Shown: positions 1 through 8,370 of the stretch, in pieces | Layout: each line of letters opens with the position of its first letter | Position numbering within the stretch: the first letter of the stretch is position 1 | Source: an uncultured Lachnospiraceae bacterium | Lineage (GTDB): Bacteria; Bacillota; Clostridia; Lachnospirales; Lachnospiraceae | Assembly: GCA_902793335.1 (NCBI GenBank) | Contig: CADBCZ010000020.1 | Location: 1-52,278, forward strand | DNA length: 52,278 nt | Direction of reading: 5' to 3' | Notes under the pieces: model-generated | The model's input: only the letters and a program-made list of their open reading frames with translations | Database searches by the model: none | Told to the model about the DNA's origin: nothing | Made by a program: the position numbers and the translations under genes

Positions 1-142
1 AGCACCTTTAGGGAGCTCTATTAAAGTTACCCTTTTTTACCATCGATATGAAAAAGAAATTTTTTGCTAATTTATACTTGACTTTTCATAGCTGGTCTCT
101 TTTATTAAATTAAAATGTCATCACTTATAATAAAGATTATTA

Positions 143-1246
143 TTACGCAACAATACTTACAGGAAGAATCAAATAAATATAGTTATTTTCTTCATCTCTT
201 ATATAGCAAGGTGATTTTGAATTTATCATATAAATGTCAACATTTTCATCATCAATTACACGCAAAGCTTCCATTAGGAACTTTGGATTAAATCCAATCT
301 TAATATCCTTTCCTTCTTTGCTTATCTCCAATTCTTCATTCATTGATCCAAAAGAAGAATCTATTTTAAGAAATAAATTTGAATTCTCTATATTAAGAAT
401 TATAGGTTTTTTATCAGATTCTTTAATAAATAATGACGCTCTGTCAATACAGCTTAAGAAATCTTTTTTGTTGATTGTAAACTTGGTTTCATAATCATTG
501 GTAAGCATTTGATCTATCTTATAGAATTCACCCTCAAGAAGTCTTGAAACCACTCTGGTATCATTAAACTCAAATAAAATATGCTTATCAGTTATATAAA
601 TTGTTATCTGATCTTCTATTCCACCATTTAATATCTTAGTCATTTCATTTAATGTTTTACCCGGAACAATAACCTTCATTGAATCATAACTGTCTTTCAG
701 CTTAACCTTACGAATTGAAATTCTGTGTCCATCTAATGAAATAACTCTCAACTCATCACCGTTTACTTCAAAAAGTTCACCGGTCATAATCTTGGTATTT
801 TCCTGATCTGATATTGAGAATATTGTTTTTTGTATAATATCTTTCAATATAAACTGAGAAATTGTAATTGATTTATCCTTTGCAACTTCAGGAAGATAAT
901 TAAAATCATCACCTGAAGTACCCGGAATATATGTTTCGTTTCTCTCACAGTGAATAATAGCCTGATTATTGACATTGGTTTCTATAATTATTTCACTGTC
1001 AGGAAGTCTTCTTACTATATCACTGAAAAACTTGGCATCAATTGCAATTTTACCTGCTTCTAATATATTACCTTCTATTTTAGTTTCAATTCCTATCTCT
1101 ATATCATTAGCAATTAATTTGATTTCACTCAAAGATGCCTCTATTAATATACATTGAAGATTAGACATTGTACTTTTGGTAGAAACTGCTTTTGATACGA
1201 TATTGATTCCGTTCATTAATGATGTCTTATTACAACTGATTTTCAA
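143..1246 (-). CDS. dnaN: DNA polymerase III beta sliding clamp
   Basis: Encodes the ring-shaped clamp that tethers the replicative polymerase to DNA. The protein has the usual clamp length (367 aa) and a typical start, MKISCNKTSLMNGINIVSKAV, followed by three similar clamp domains and a C-terminal end LILPVSIVA. I chose the TTG at 1246-1244 because an AAAGGGG ribosome binding site lies 8 bases upstream and the protein then begins like other DnaN proteins; a GTG at 1270 would add eight residues that do not fit the family. It lies downstream of dnaA on the same strand, the standard order at Firmicutes origins, separated by about 340 bases that hold the unwinding region. Confidence 0.96.
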   Translation of the reverse strand: MKISCNKTSLMNGINIVSKAVSTKSTMSNLQCILIEASLSEIKLIANDIEIGIETKIEGNILEAGKIAIDAKFFSDIVRRLPDSEIIIETNVNNQAIIHCERNETYIPGTSGDDFNYLPEVAKDKSITISQFILKDIIQKTIFSISDQENTKIMTGELFEVNGDELRVISLDGHRISIRKVKLKDSYDSMKVIVPGKTLNEMTKILNGGIEDQITIYITDKHILFEFNDTRVVSRLLEGEFYKIDQMLTNDYETKFTINKKDFLSCIDRASLFIKESDKKPIILNIENSNLFLKIDSSFGSMNEELEISKEGKDIKIGFNPKFLMEALRVIDDENVDIYMINSKSPCYIRDEENNYIYLILPVSIVA

Positions 1247-1583
1247 TTTGGTTACCCCTTTCTTATCCACTATCTAATTATTAACCAATATGGAGGATGT
1301 CCATATATATCTATATAATAATATTATTTAGGAGTAATAGTAGTAGTATGTGTGGATATGTTAAAAATAACAATAAACCCTTATTATTCCTAAAAAGTTA
1401 ATGTTTGTTATTATGCGTTTAAATAGATTAAATGCTGTTAAAAAAATGTTGAAATAATAAAAATCCTAAATTTTAAATCAAATAAATTAAGTGTATAATT
1501 AAGACATATAACATCAAATTAACAACTTATCCACATTAAAGATTAAGAAAATGCGTTAATATGTTATTAAATTGTTATTAATA
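1247..1583. other. oriC, dnaA-dnaN arm with AT-rich unwinding region
   Basis: No gene in this gap. It contains a perfect DnaA box TTATCCACA at 1527-1535, a near box (ATATCCACA on the minus strand) at 1351-1359, another near box TTATCCACT at 1263-1271, and an almost pure A/T stretch at about 1271-1334 next to DnaA-trio repeats. This matches the downstream half of a bipartite Firmicutes origin, where the duplex is opened. A small inverted repeat (TATGGA-ggatg-TCCATA, 1290-1306) sits in the AT-rich part. Confidence 0.85.
1335..1359 (-). promoter_or_regulatory. basal origin unwinding element (DnaA box + DnaA-trios)
   Basis: On the plus strand TAA-TAG-TAG-TAG (1335-1346) is followed by TATG and a near-consensus DnaA box (1351-1359). 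Read 3'->5' from the box this is GAT-GAT-GAT-AAT, the published DnaA-trio pattern that guides DnaA onto single-stranded DNA in B. subtilis. The AT-rich unwinding tract directly abuts it. Sequence match only; melting here is inferred. Confidence 0.75.
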
Positions 1584-2963
1584 TTATTTGTTAATCTTTT
1601 TCTCTATTTCTTCAACAGTATTTCTCATATTAGAGTCTGTCTCAATAAGCTTCTTAATTTTATCTACACCACTTATAACTGTTGTGTGGTCCTTACCTCC
1701 AACAGCATCTCCAATCTGCTTAAGAGAGTAGAGATCGAGATACTTCCTACATAAATACATAACAATCTGTCTGGCTGTTGCGATTTCTTTGCTTCTTTTA
1801 GAAGAAGTAATATCATTATAAGAAATATTAGTGTAATCAGAAACAGTCTTAATAATATAATCGGCTGTTAATTCTTTAATTGAATTAAATGAGATTGTGT
1901 CTTTAAGTATCTCTTCTACCTTCTCAACAGTAAGTTCTTCAATTGTTCCTTCAAGTCCACCATATAGCTTGACTGTCTTTAATGCACTTTCAAGATCTCT
2001 TATATCAGATGAAATATTAGTTGCAATGTAGTCAAGAATATCATCTGTTATGTTGATCTGTAATGTTTCGGCTTTAAGTCTTAAAATAGCCATACGTGTT
2101 TCATAGTCGGGTGGATTAATATCTATAGGAAGTCCCCAACCAAGTCTTGTTCTTATTCTCTCTTCAAATTCTGTGATTTCCTTAGGATGTTTATCTGAAG
2201 AAATAATTATCTGTTTTGTAGCATTATATAAGTCATTAAAGGTATTAAAGAATTCAACCTGTGTCGATTCTCTTCCTATTAAGTTCTGAATATCATCTAT
2301 CAAAAGAACATCAAGACTTCTGTATTTTGCTCTGAGTTCTTCTGTTTTATTCTTTCTGATAGCTTCAATTACATCATTAGTAAAAGTATCACTTGTAACA
2401 AATAATACTTTCATATCAGGATTGTGAGTAATTATGTGATGAGCTATAGCCTGCATAAGATGCGTTTTTCCAAGTCCGGAATTACCATATAAATAAAGAG
2501 GATTATATGTAGTAGCAGGTTCTTCTGCTACAGCAACACAGGCTGCATGGGCATGTTTGTTACTGTCACCAATTACAAAGTTTTCAAATGTATATTGAGG
2601 ATTGAGATTACTTCTCTCAAGTTCCATCTGTATATGTGCATCATATTCACCGGAATAAGCAGGTTTATCTAATTGAGTTTCCTCTCCGTCAACAATAAAA
2701 ATAAGTTCAAATCTTTTATCCAAAGTTGCTTCTATTGCTGATTGGAGATAAATGTCATACATTCTTTTTTCAATAAATTCAATACCTCTTCTGCCAAGCT
2801 TCTTATCCATTGACAAAATTATGGTATCATTAGTTACCTCTTTTATAGAAAGAGCACGAATCCATGTATTAATCATCATATGAGAAACATCATATTCTAC
2901 TTCCAAAAGATTTAATATATTATCCCATTGATGTTTAAGAGTTTCTATAATTTGTTCAGACAT
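1584..2963 (-). CDS. dnaA: chromosomal replication initiator DnaA
   Basis: Binds DnaA boxes and melts the origin to start replication. The 459-aa protein shows the expected domains: N-terminal helical domain I (about 1-85), a short acidic linker, AAA+ domain III with Walker A GNSGLGKT (160-167) and Walker B LLIDD (220-224), and the C-terminal helix-turn-helix domain IV. The signature there is GGKDHTTV (about 422-429), with Lys where the usual motif has Arg (GGRDHTTV). The ATG at 2963 (MSEQIIETLKHQW) is preferred over upstream starts because an AAAGGA site lies about 12 bases before it. Both flanking gaps contain DnaA boxes, allowing autoregulation. Confidence 0.97.
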   Translation of the reverse strand: MSEQIIETLKHQWDNILNLLEVEYDVSHMMINTWIRALSIKEVTNDTIILSMDKKLGRRGIEFIEKRMYDIYLQSAIEATLDKRFELIFIVDGEETQLDKPAYSGEYDAHIQMELERSNLNPQYTFENFVIGDSNKHAHAACVAVAEEPATTYNPLYLYGNSGLGKTHLMQAIAHHIITHNPDMKVLFVTSDTFTNDVIEAIRKNKTEELRAKYRSLDVLLIDDIQNLIGRESTQVEFFNTFNDLYNATKQIIISSDKHPKEITEFEERIRTRLGWGLPIDINPPDYETRMAILRLKAETLQINITDDILDYIATNISSDIRDLESALKTVKLYGGLEGTIEELTVEKVEEILKDTISFNSIKELTADYIIKTVSDYTNISYNDITSSKRSKEIATARQIVMYLCRKYLDLYSLKQIGDAVGGKDHTTVISGVDKIKKLIETDSNMRNTVEEIEKKINK

Positions 2964-3268
2964 TTTATATATAAGTCCTTTCAATATATGAATAATAATT
3001 ATTAATAATAAGCTATAAATGCACATATGCATACAAAGATATAATACACTAAAAACATTATTATTTCAAGAAAAAATCGACTGTCTCTATATGAGAGAAT
3101 ATTAAATTATTAAGTGAATATTTAATATAAATTTTTAAGTTACATAACTTGTCTACGGAATAATAATGATAAATGATTATAATAATTAAATGTGGATAAC
3201 TTAAATCAACATCAGAAAATATTGAAAAATGAAATAAAATGTGTGTAAATCCAGAATAAATCATCAAG

Positions 3269-3300
3269 TTATCCACAAGTTATTCACATTTTGTGGATAA
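3269..3300. promoter_or_regulatory. cluster of three DnaA boxes
   Basis: Two perfect boxes (3269-3277 plus strand, 3292-3300 minus strand) flank one single-mismatch box (3280-3288). A fourth perfect box lies 70 bases to the left. This spacing is typical of the DnaA-binding arm upstream of dnaA, and it also overlaps the likely dnaA promoter region. Confidence 0.85.
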
Positions 3301-3416
3301 AATTTATGTAAACACTTGTATAAAATTTTAGGAGTATGAATAATTGTGTGATATATTATTTAAGACCACAATATTTTGTATATTCTAAAAAATCGCTAAA
3401 AAATACAAAGAATTGC

Positions 3417-3445
3417 TTGACTTATAAAGGCTTTTTTAATATAAT
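3417..3445 (+). promoter_or_regulatory. rpmH promoter
   Basis: TTGACT (3417-3422), a 17-base spacer and TATAAT (3440-3445): a near-consensus sigma-A promoter about 55 bases before the rpmH start. Confidence 0.8.
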
Positions 3446-3505
3446 GGCAAATGTGTTTTTGCAGTGTAATGAAAACGCTGCTATAGAAAAGGAGGTGTAT
3501 TCGAT

Positions 3506-3640
3506 ATGAAGATGACATTTCAGCCTAAGAAGAGACAGAGATCTAAAGTTCATGGTTTTAGAAAAAGAATGAGCACAGCTAACGGAAGAAAAGTATTGTC
3601 AGCTAGACGTGCAAAGGGAAGAAAGAAACTCACTGCTTAA
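3506..3640 (+). CDS. rpmH: 50S ribosomal protein L34
   Basis: A 44-aa very basic protein beginning [18 protein letters not shown] and ending [11 protein letters not shown], the classic L34 sequence. Too short for the supplied open-frame list but unmistakable. A strong AAAGGAGG ribosome binding site (3487-3494) precedes the ATG. It heads the conserved rpmH-rnpA-yidD-yidC-jag cluster and is read away from oriC from a strong promoter. A hairpin with a T run lies just after it. Confidence 0.97.
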   Translation: MKMTFQPKKRQRSKVHGFRKRMSTANGRKVLSARRAKGRKKLTA

Positions 3641-3686
3641 TCTTGTTTTAGTAGTACAATATATTTGTATAATAGAGTATCTTAAT

Positions 3687-3713
3687 TAGGTCACAATAAT
3701 GTGACCTATTTTT
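3687..3713 (+). terminator. hairpin between rpmH and rnpA (terminator or attenuator)
   Basis: TAGGTCAC (3687-3694), 6-base loop, GTGACCTA (3701-3708) and TTTTT. The stem is short and all downstream genes lie on the same strand, so partial termination that keeps L34 expression above RnpA is a reasonable reading. Confidence 0.6.
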
Positions 3714-3748
3714 CCATTATAAAAGGTTTTTATAACAACTATAATAAT

Positions 3749-4099
3749 ATGAAACAATTAATTTCTTTAAAAAACAGTTTAGAATTTGGAAATGTATATA
3801 AACATGGTAAATCCTATGCCAATAAATACCTTGTTATGTATATAGTAGATAATGATCTGGAGATTAACAGACTTGGGATATCTGTTAGTAAGAAGGTAGG
3901 CAATTCAGTTGTCCGTCATAGAATCACCAGATTAATTAGAGAGGCATTCAGATTACATATTAATGATTTATCTAAGGGTCATGATATTGTTATTGTTGCC
4001 AGGGTTAATTCTAAAGGTCATAACTACTGGGATATAGAGAGCGCATTTCTACATTTGGCTAAACTGCATTATATCATTAATGAAAATTCCTCATTATAA
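3749..4099 (+). CDS. rnpA: ribonuclease P protein component
   Basis: Protein cofactor of RNase P, which trims the 5' leaders of pre-tRNAs. From the ATG at 3749 (MKQLISLKNSLEF) the 116-aa protein shows the family core: YKHGKSYANKYLVMY, then the RNR-type signature region GISVSKKVGNSVVRHRITRLIREAFR. A GTG at 3701 would add 16 residues but lies inside the upstream hairpin and lacks a ribosome binding site. The chosen ATG also lacks a strong one, so low translation or coupling is possible. Confidence 0.93.
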   Translation: MKQLISLKNSLEFGNVYKHGKSYANKYLVMYIVDNDLEINRLGISVSKKVGNSVVRHRITRLIREAFRLHINDLSKGHDIVIVARVNSKGHNYWDIESAFLHLAKLHYIINENSSL

Positions 4100-4131
4100 T
4101 TCCGGTAGAAAATTATTAAAATATTAAAATT

Positions 4132-4392
4132 ATGATTATTAAGAAAATAATATTATCTATGATTAAATTTTATCAGAAGTATCTTTCGGGTTTGAAAAGA
4201 TACTCCACTTGTAAATATTATCCGACATGTTCCAATTATGCTATTGAAGCAATTGAGGCTCATGGTGTAATTATGGGTGTTTTGCTGGGAACATGGAGAA
4301 TATTACGATGTAATCCCTTTTCAAAGGGTGGGTATGATCCTGTACCATTGACAATATGTAAATGTGGTAATCATAAAAAAATTAAATATTAA
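4132..4392 (+). CDS. yidD: membrane protein insertion efficiency factor YidD
   Basis: Small 86-aa protein of the YidD family, with the cysteine-rich core [22 protein letters not shown] and [14 protein letters not shown]. YidD assists YidC-dependent insertion of membrane proteins, lies at the inner face of the membrane via an N-terminal amphipathic helix ([19 protein letters not shown]), and is encoded between rnpA and yidC as here. No clear ribosome binding site is visible before the ATG. Confidence 0.93.
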   Translation: MIIKKIILSMIKFYQKYLSGLKRYSTCKYYPTCSNYAIEAIEAHGVIMGVLLGTWRILRCNPFSKGGYDPVPLTICKCGNHKKIKY

Positions 4393-4421
4393 TTATATAA
4401 ATAAAAAGGAGGATTATTATT

Positions 4422-5696
4422 TTGATGTTTTTAACAACACAGGGTGGTATTCTGGGTCCATTTGCTGCACTGCTTGGTAAATTATTTGACCTTATATACA
4501 ATTTGCTTGCAAATGATGCCGGAATTGCTAATCTGGGTGTATGTATCATTTTATTTACTGTAATTGTTAAGCTCTTGTTGTTTCCACTTAATATTAAACA
4601 GCAGAAGTCTATGAAGATTAACCAGGTAATACAACCAGAGATTCAGAAAATTCAGAAAAAATACAAAGACAAAAAAGATCAGGAATCAATGATGAAACAA
4701 CAGGCTGAAGTACAGGCTATTTATGATAAATACGGTACTTCAATGACAGGAGGATGTTTAACCTCATTTATACAGATTCCTATTATATGGTCACTTTACA
4801 GAGTTATTCAGAATATTCCGGCTTATGTATCAAAGATATATGGTATGTATGAACCAATAGCTGAAAGTATAATGAAAAGTCATGGAGACAAGGCTGCTGA
4901 TTTTATTTCAAAGTATGTTGATGAAAATAAGATTACCAGTGCTACATATGCTGTAAATACTCTTAAAAAAGTTGATGAAATTACAGTTAATAATATAATT
5001 GATGTCTTATCTAAATTTGGTGTATCCAATCTTCACCAGTTATTGGATAATTTGGGAACAGCAGATCAGTTTTCGGGACATGTTGACAATATTAATAAGA
5101 TTCATTCATTTATATTGGGAATCAATATTTCCGAGGCACCCGGATATAAGCTTTCATGGGCATTATTAATACCTATAACATCTGCTTTATTCCAGTATCT
5201 TTCTATGAAAGTATCAAATACGAACAGCAATGCAACCGGTAATGAAGCAGCCGGATCAATGATGAAGAGCATGCAGTTTACAATGCCTCTAATGTCATTA
5301 TTTATATGTATAACACTTCCGGCAGGTATCGGTGTTTACTGGTCAATAAGTGCATTTATTACTCTACTTACTCAGCTTATTATCAATGCTTATTATGATC
5401 ATCAGGATATGGACAAAATCCTTGAAGAACAGATGGCTAAAGCAGAAGAGAAGAGAAAGAAAAATGGCGGTAAGAAATCATTTATGCAGAGAATGATGGA
5501 TAATTCAGAAGCTATGCAGGAAGAGCTTGAAAAAAGACAGAATATTAAAAAGAATTCTGCTGCATCACTTAAAAATTATGTTCCTTCTGATGAATCACAA
5601 AAAAAGGTTGATCAGAACAAAAATAAAAAGTACAAAGAAGGCAGTATAGGTTCTAAAGCAAATATTATGATGAATTATAATAAGGAGGAAAATTAA
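4422..5696 (+). CDS. yidC: membrane protein insertase YidC/Oxa1 family
   Basis: Inserts and folds inner-membrane proteins, alone or with SecYEG. The 424-aa protein has an N-terminal hydrophobic segment (about 5-30), the family hairpin helix after LFPLNIKQQKSMKINQVIQPEIQKIQKKY, the core TGGCLTSFIQIPIIWSLYRVI, and late membrane segments around 250-330. An extra domain of about 100 residues (roughly 140-240) separates the first and later membrane segments. The cytoplasmic tail is long and Lys-rich. A strong AAGGAGG lies 9 bases before the TTG at 4422; the ATG at 4425 is an alternative one codon later. Confidence 0.95.
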   Translation: MMFLTTQGGILGPFAALLGKLFDLIYNLLANDAGIANLGVCIILFTVIVKLLLFPLNIKQQKSMKINQVIQPEIQKIQKKYKDKKDQESMMKQQAEVQAIYDKYGTSMTGGCLTSFIQIPIIWSLYRVIQNIPAYVSKIYGMYEPIAESIMKSHGDKAADFISKYVDENKITSATYAVNTLKKVDEITVNNIIDVLSKFGVSNLHQLLDNLGTADQFSGHVDNINKIHSFILGINISEAPGYKLSWALLIPITSALFQYLSMKVSNTNSNATGNEAAGSMMKSMQFTMPLMSLFICITLPAGIGVYWSISAFITLLTQLIINAYYDHQDMDKILEEQMAKAEEKRKKNGGKKSFMQRMMDNSEAMQEELEKRQNIKKNSAASLKNYVPSDESQKKVDQNKNKKYKEGSIGSKANIMMNYNKEEN

Positions 5697-5697
5697 A

Positions 5698-6474
5698 ATG
5701 GGTTACAGTGAATTTAGAGGTAAGACAGTTGAGGAAGCACTTACAGCTGCTTCAGTGGCACTTGGAATTGCAAGCACAGAAATTGATTTTGAAGTTATTG
5801 ATAAGGGATCATCAGGATTTCTCGGATTAGGTGCAAAGCAGGCTGTTATCAAAGCTAAGAAAAAAGAAGACAATGATTCTTACGCTTTCTTAAACAGTAA
5901 AAATGAAATTAAAGCAAGTGATAATACATCTACTGATGCAGATAATAAAGAAGTTGATGATATTGATTTAGAAAATGAAGCTAAAAAGAACCAGACAGAA
6001 AAAGTTGTTGAAAATAAAGATGAGATAATCAAGAATACGTATGCATATCTTGATGAATTATTCAAAGCAATGAATATTGAGACAAAGGTTACTATCAACT
6101 TTGATGATTCTAATAATAGCATGAATATCAACCTTGAAGGACCTGAAATGGGAATACTTATCGGTAAGAGAGGACAGACACTTGATTCATTACAGTATCT
6201 TATAAGCTTATCTGTTAATAAGGAAAGCAAGGCATATATTCGTGTTAAGTTAGATACAGAGAATTATCGTGCAAGAAGAAAAGAGACATTAGAGAATCTT
6301 GCTAAGAATCTTTCATATAAGGTTAAGAGAAGCAGAAGAAGTGTTACTCTTGAGCCGATGAATCCATATGAGAGAAGAATTATTCACTCAGCACTTCAGA
6401 ATGACAAATATGTTGCTACCAGAAGTGAGGGAGAAGAGCCTTATCGTAAGGTTGTTATATATCTCAAAAAATAG
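5698..6474 (+). CDS. jag: RNA-binding protein Jag/KhpB
   Basis: 258-aa RNA-binding protein of the SpoIIIJ-associated family. N-terminal Jag_N domain (MGYSEFRGKTVEEALTAASVALG, with the GSSGFLGLGAKQAVIKA motif), an acidic low-complexity linker (about 60-110), a type II KH domain (GILIGKRGQTLDSLQYL), and a C-terminal R3H domain ending PMNPYERRIIHSALQ. The start follows AAGGAGG and is one base after the yidC stop, indicating translational coupling. In other Firmicutes it partners with KhpA to control cell elongation and division mRNAs. Confidence 0.94.
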   Translation: MGYSEFRGKTVEEALTAASVALGIASTEIDFEVIDKGSSGFLGLGAKQAVIKAKKKEDNDSYAFLNSKNEIKASDNTSTDADNKEVDDIDLENEAKKNQTEKVVENKDEIIKNTYAYLDELFKAMNIETKVTINFDDSNNSMNINLEGPEMGILIGKRGQTLDSLQYLISLSVNKESKAYIRVKLDTENYRARRKETLENLAKNLSYKVKRSRRSVTLEPMNPYERRIIHSALQNDKYVATRSEGEEPYRKVVIYLKK

Positions 6475-6507
6475 TTGATTAGGTTTAATTAATATTAATT
6501 GACGGAC

Positions 6508-6543
6508 GCAACAGGGTAATTTAATTACCCTGTTGCTGTTTTT
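6508..6543 (+). terminator. terminator after jag
   Basis: Perfect 12-bp stem GCAACAGGGTAA / TTACCCTGTTGC with a 5-base loop, followed by TGTTTTT. Ends the rpmH-jag operon. Confidence 0.92.
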
Positions 6544-6709
6544 ATGATAATTATAAATAAAAAATAAGATTATGATATTGAAATATAAGAGTATATGTGG
6601 AATAATCGGTATGGTAGTTTTAATTATTAATTAATTTAGTTGATTATTTAATCTTAAGAATATAGATAATTAATATAGTATTTTAATGTGGTATATTTGG
6701 GAGGAAAAA

Positions 6710-8179
6710 ATGACAGACATGTATGATACTATAGCTGCAATAGCTACAGGTATGAATCAGGGTGGAATTGGCATAATAAGAGTTAGTGGAAGTAATGCAA
6801 TTTTAGCTGTAGATAAAATGTTTATACCTAAGAAAAAAGGAAAAGAAGTACGTCAACTTGATTCCTATACTGCTGCTTATGGTAATATAATAAATCCAAA
6901 AGATAACAGTATTATTGATGAAGTTATTGTTCTTGTCATGAGAGCTCCATATACATATACCAAAGAAGATGTTGTTGAGATAGATTGTCATGGTGGAATG
7001 CAGGTTATGAAAAATATTTTACATGTTCTTATTAATTTGAATAATTTAACTGAAGTTAATATTGATAATCCTGAATATAATGATAATTTTGAAAAGAATA
7101 CAGTTAATTATAATAATATAAAAGTTAGACTAGCAAGACCTGGAGAATTCACAGAGCGTGCATTTCTCAATGGTAGAATTGATCTTTCCCAGGCTGAATC
7201 GGTTATGGAATTGATATCCGCTAAAAGTGAGATTGCTGCGAAAACTGCTGTTTCACATCTTAAAGGAAGTCTTAAGAATAAGATTGAGGATATAAGAAAT
7301 GAACTTATTCATAATATAGCATTTATAGAATCAGCATTAGATGATCCAGAGCATTACAGTCTTGATGGTTTTACAGAACAATTAAGACAAATATTAGAGA
7401 GTAAGAAGAATGAGATAGATAATCTTATAAAAACTGCTGACAACGGAAGAATGATAACAGAAGGAATTTCAACAGTTATTCTTGGAAAACCGAATGCAGG
7501 TAAGTCTTCAATTCTTAATGTTCTTGCTGGAAAAGAGAGAGCAATTGTAACAGATGTTGCCGGAACTACAAGGGATACACTTGAGGAATTTATTTCTATT
7601 AATGGTATTCCATTAAATATTATTGATACAGCTGGTATCAGAGAAACAGATGATCTAGTTGAAAAAATAGGAGTTGATAAATCTATATCTGCGATGGAAC
7701 AGGCGGATCTGATATTGTATATAATTGATTCATCCGTACCGGTTGATGAAAATGATATCAGTATCATGGAAAAGATAAAAAATCGTCAGGTTATAATTTT
7801 ATCTAACAAATCAGATCTTGATAGTGTTGTAAATGAAGAAGATATAAGAAAATATCTTGATCATAAAATAATAGAAATAAGTGCAAAAAACAGATCAGGT
7901 TTTGAAGAATTGTACGAAGAGCTTGATAGATTATTTTTTCAAGGAAGAATATCATATAATGATGAGATATATATTACTAATGAAAGACATAAACAGGCAC
8001 TTATCAATGCTGTGAATTCTATTAATATGGCAATAAGTTCAATTGATGATGGTATGCCTGAAGATTTCTATACAATCGATCTTATGTCTGCTTATGAACA
8101 GCTTGGATATATTATAGGACAGTCTGTGGATGATGATCTTGTAAATACAATCTTTAAAGATTTTTGTATGGGCAAGTGA
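6710..8179 (+). CDS. mnmE: tRNA modification GTPase MnmE
   Basis: With MnmG it makes the cmnm5 modification on U34 of certain tRNAs. From the ATG at 6710 (MTDMYDTIAAIATG; GGGAGG 5 bases upstream) the protein is 489 aa. Visible are the N-terminal tetrahydrofolate-binding domain, an inserted G domain with GKPNAGKSS, TTRDT, DTAGI and NKSD, and the C-terminal catalytic tail FCMGK (family C-x-GK). An Asn/Asp-rich insertion of about 25 residues (around 110-135) interrupts the N domain. The last codons ATGGGCAAGTGA are repeated downstream, flanking an inserted structured element. Confidence 0.96.
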   Translation: MTDMYDTIAAIATGMNQGGIGIIRVSGSNAILAVDKMFIPKKKGKEVRQLDSYTAAYGNIINPKDNSIIDEVIVLVMRAPYTYTKEDVVEIDCHGGMQVMKNILHVLINLNNLTEVNIDNPEYNDNFEKNTVNYNNIKVRLARPGEFTERAFLNGRIDLSQAESVMELISAKSEIAAKTAVSHLKGSLKNKIEDIRNELIHNIAFIESALDDPEHYSLDGFTEQLRQILESKKNEIDNLIKTADNGRMITEGISTVILGKPNAGKSSILNVLAGKERAIVTDVAGTTRDTLEEFISINGIPLNIIDTAGIRETDDLVEKIGVDKSISAMEQADLILYIIDSSVPVDENDISIMEKIKNRQVIILSNKSDLDSVVNEEDIRKYLDHKIIEISAKNRSGFEELYEELDRLFFQGRISYNDEIYITNERHKQALINAVNSINMAISSIDDGMPEDFYTIDLMSAYEQLGYIIGQSVDDDLVNTIFKDFCMGK

Positions 8180-8333
8180 TGTGCGCAAGGAAAAACAAGC
8201 AATGCTGAAAGCATTATTTGTTTTTTCCGGCACATCATCGAACAAACAGTTTGCGTAGCAAACAATTAGCACTGTAAGTGCGAGTTTGTGAGATGAGCAG
8301 AAAGACGAGCGAATACATTGAGTCGAAGATGAG
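8180..8333. mobile_element. structured 154-bp insertion at the mnmE stop codon
   Basis: This stretch is bracketed by exact 12-bp direct repeats (ATGGGCAAGTGA, 8168-8179 and 8334-8345), as expected of a target-site duplication. Inside, TGATGTGC/GCACATCA closes a long imperfect hairpin (8177-8237) with tip ATGCT-gaa-AGCAT. A second, branched structure follows: ACAAAC/GTTTGT enclosing GTTTGC-gta-GCAAAC and GCACT-gta-AGTGC. No protein is encoded. Removing the insert joins the mnmE stop directly to the mnmG leader. It has no obvious terminal inverted repeat matching the two other elements here. Confidence 0.65.
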
Positions 8334-8370
8334 ATGGGCAAGTGAGAATATATAAATGGAGAAATTAGTA

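Larger units (their letters stand above)
2964..3505. other. oriC, rpmH-dnaA arm with DnaA-box cluster
   Basis: Very AT-rich divergent gap of about 540 bases without a credible gene. DnaA boxes: TGTGGATAA at 3191-3199 (minus strand box), TTATCCACA at 3269-3277, TTATTCACA at 3280-3288 and TGTGGATAA at 3292-3300. Three boxes lie within 32 bases in alternating orientation. The right end carries the rpmH promoter. A 71-codon open frame at 3061-3276 has no family features and lies inside the box region, so it is not called. Confidence 0.85.

Noticed and set aside
3061-3276. 71-codon minus-strand open frame in the origin
   Set aside because: Overlaps the DnaA-box region and encodes a low-complexity hydrophobic/aromatic sequence typical of chance translation of AT-rich DNA.
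3701-4099. Longer RnpA starting at GTG 3701
   Set aside because: The GTG is the 3' arm of a hairpin and lacks a ribosome binding site; the family start fits ATG 3749.
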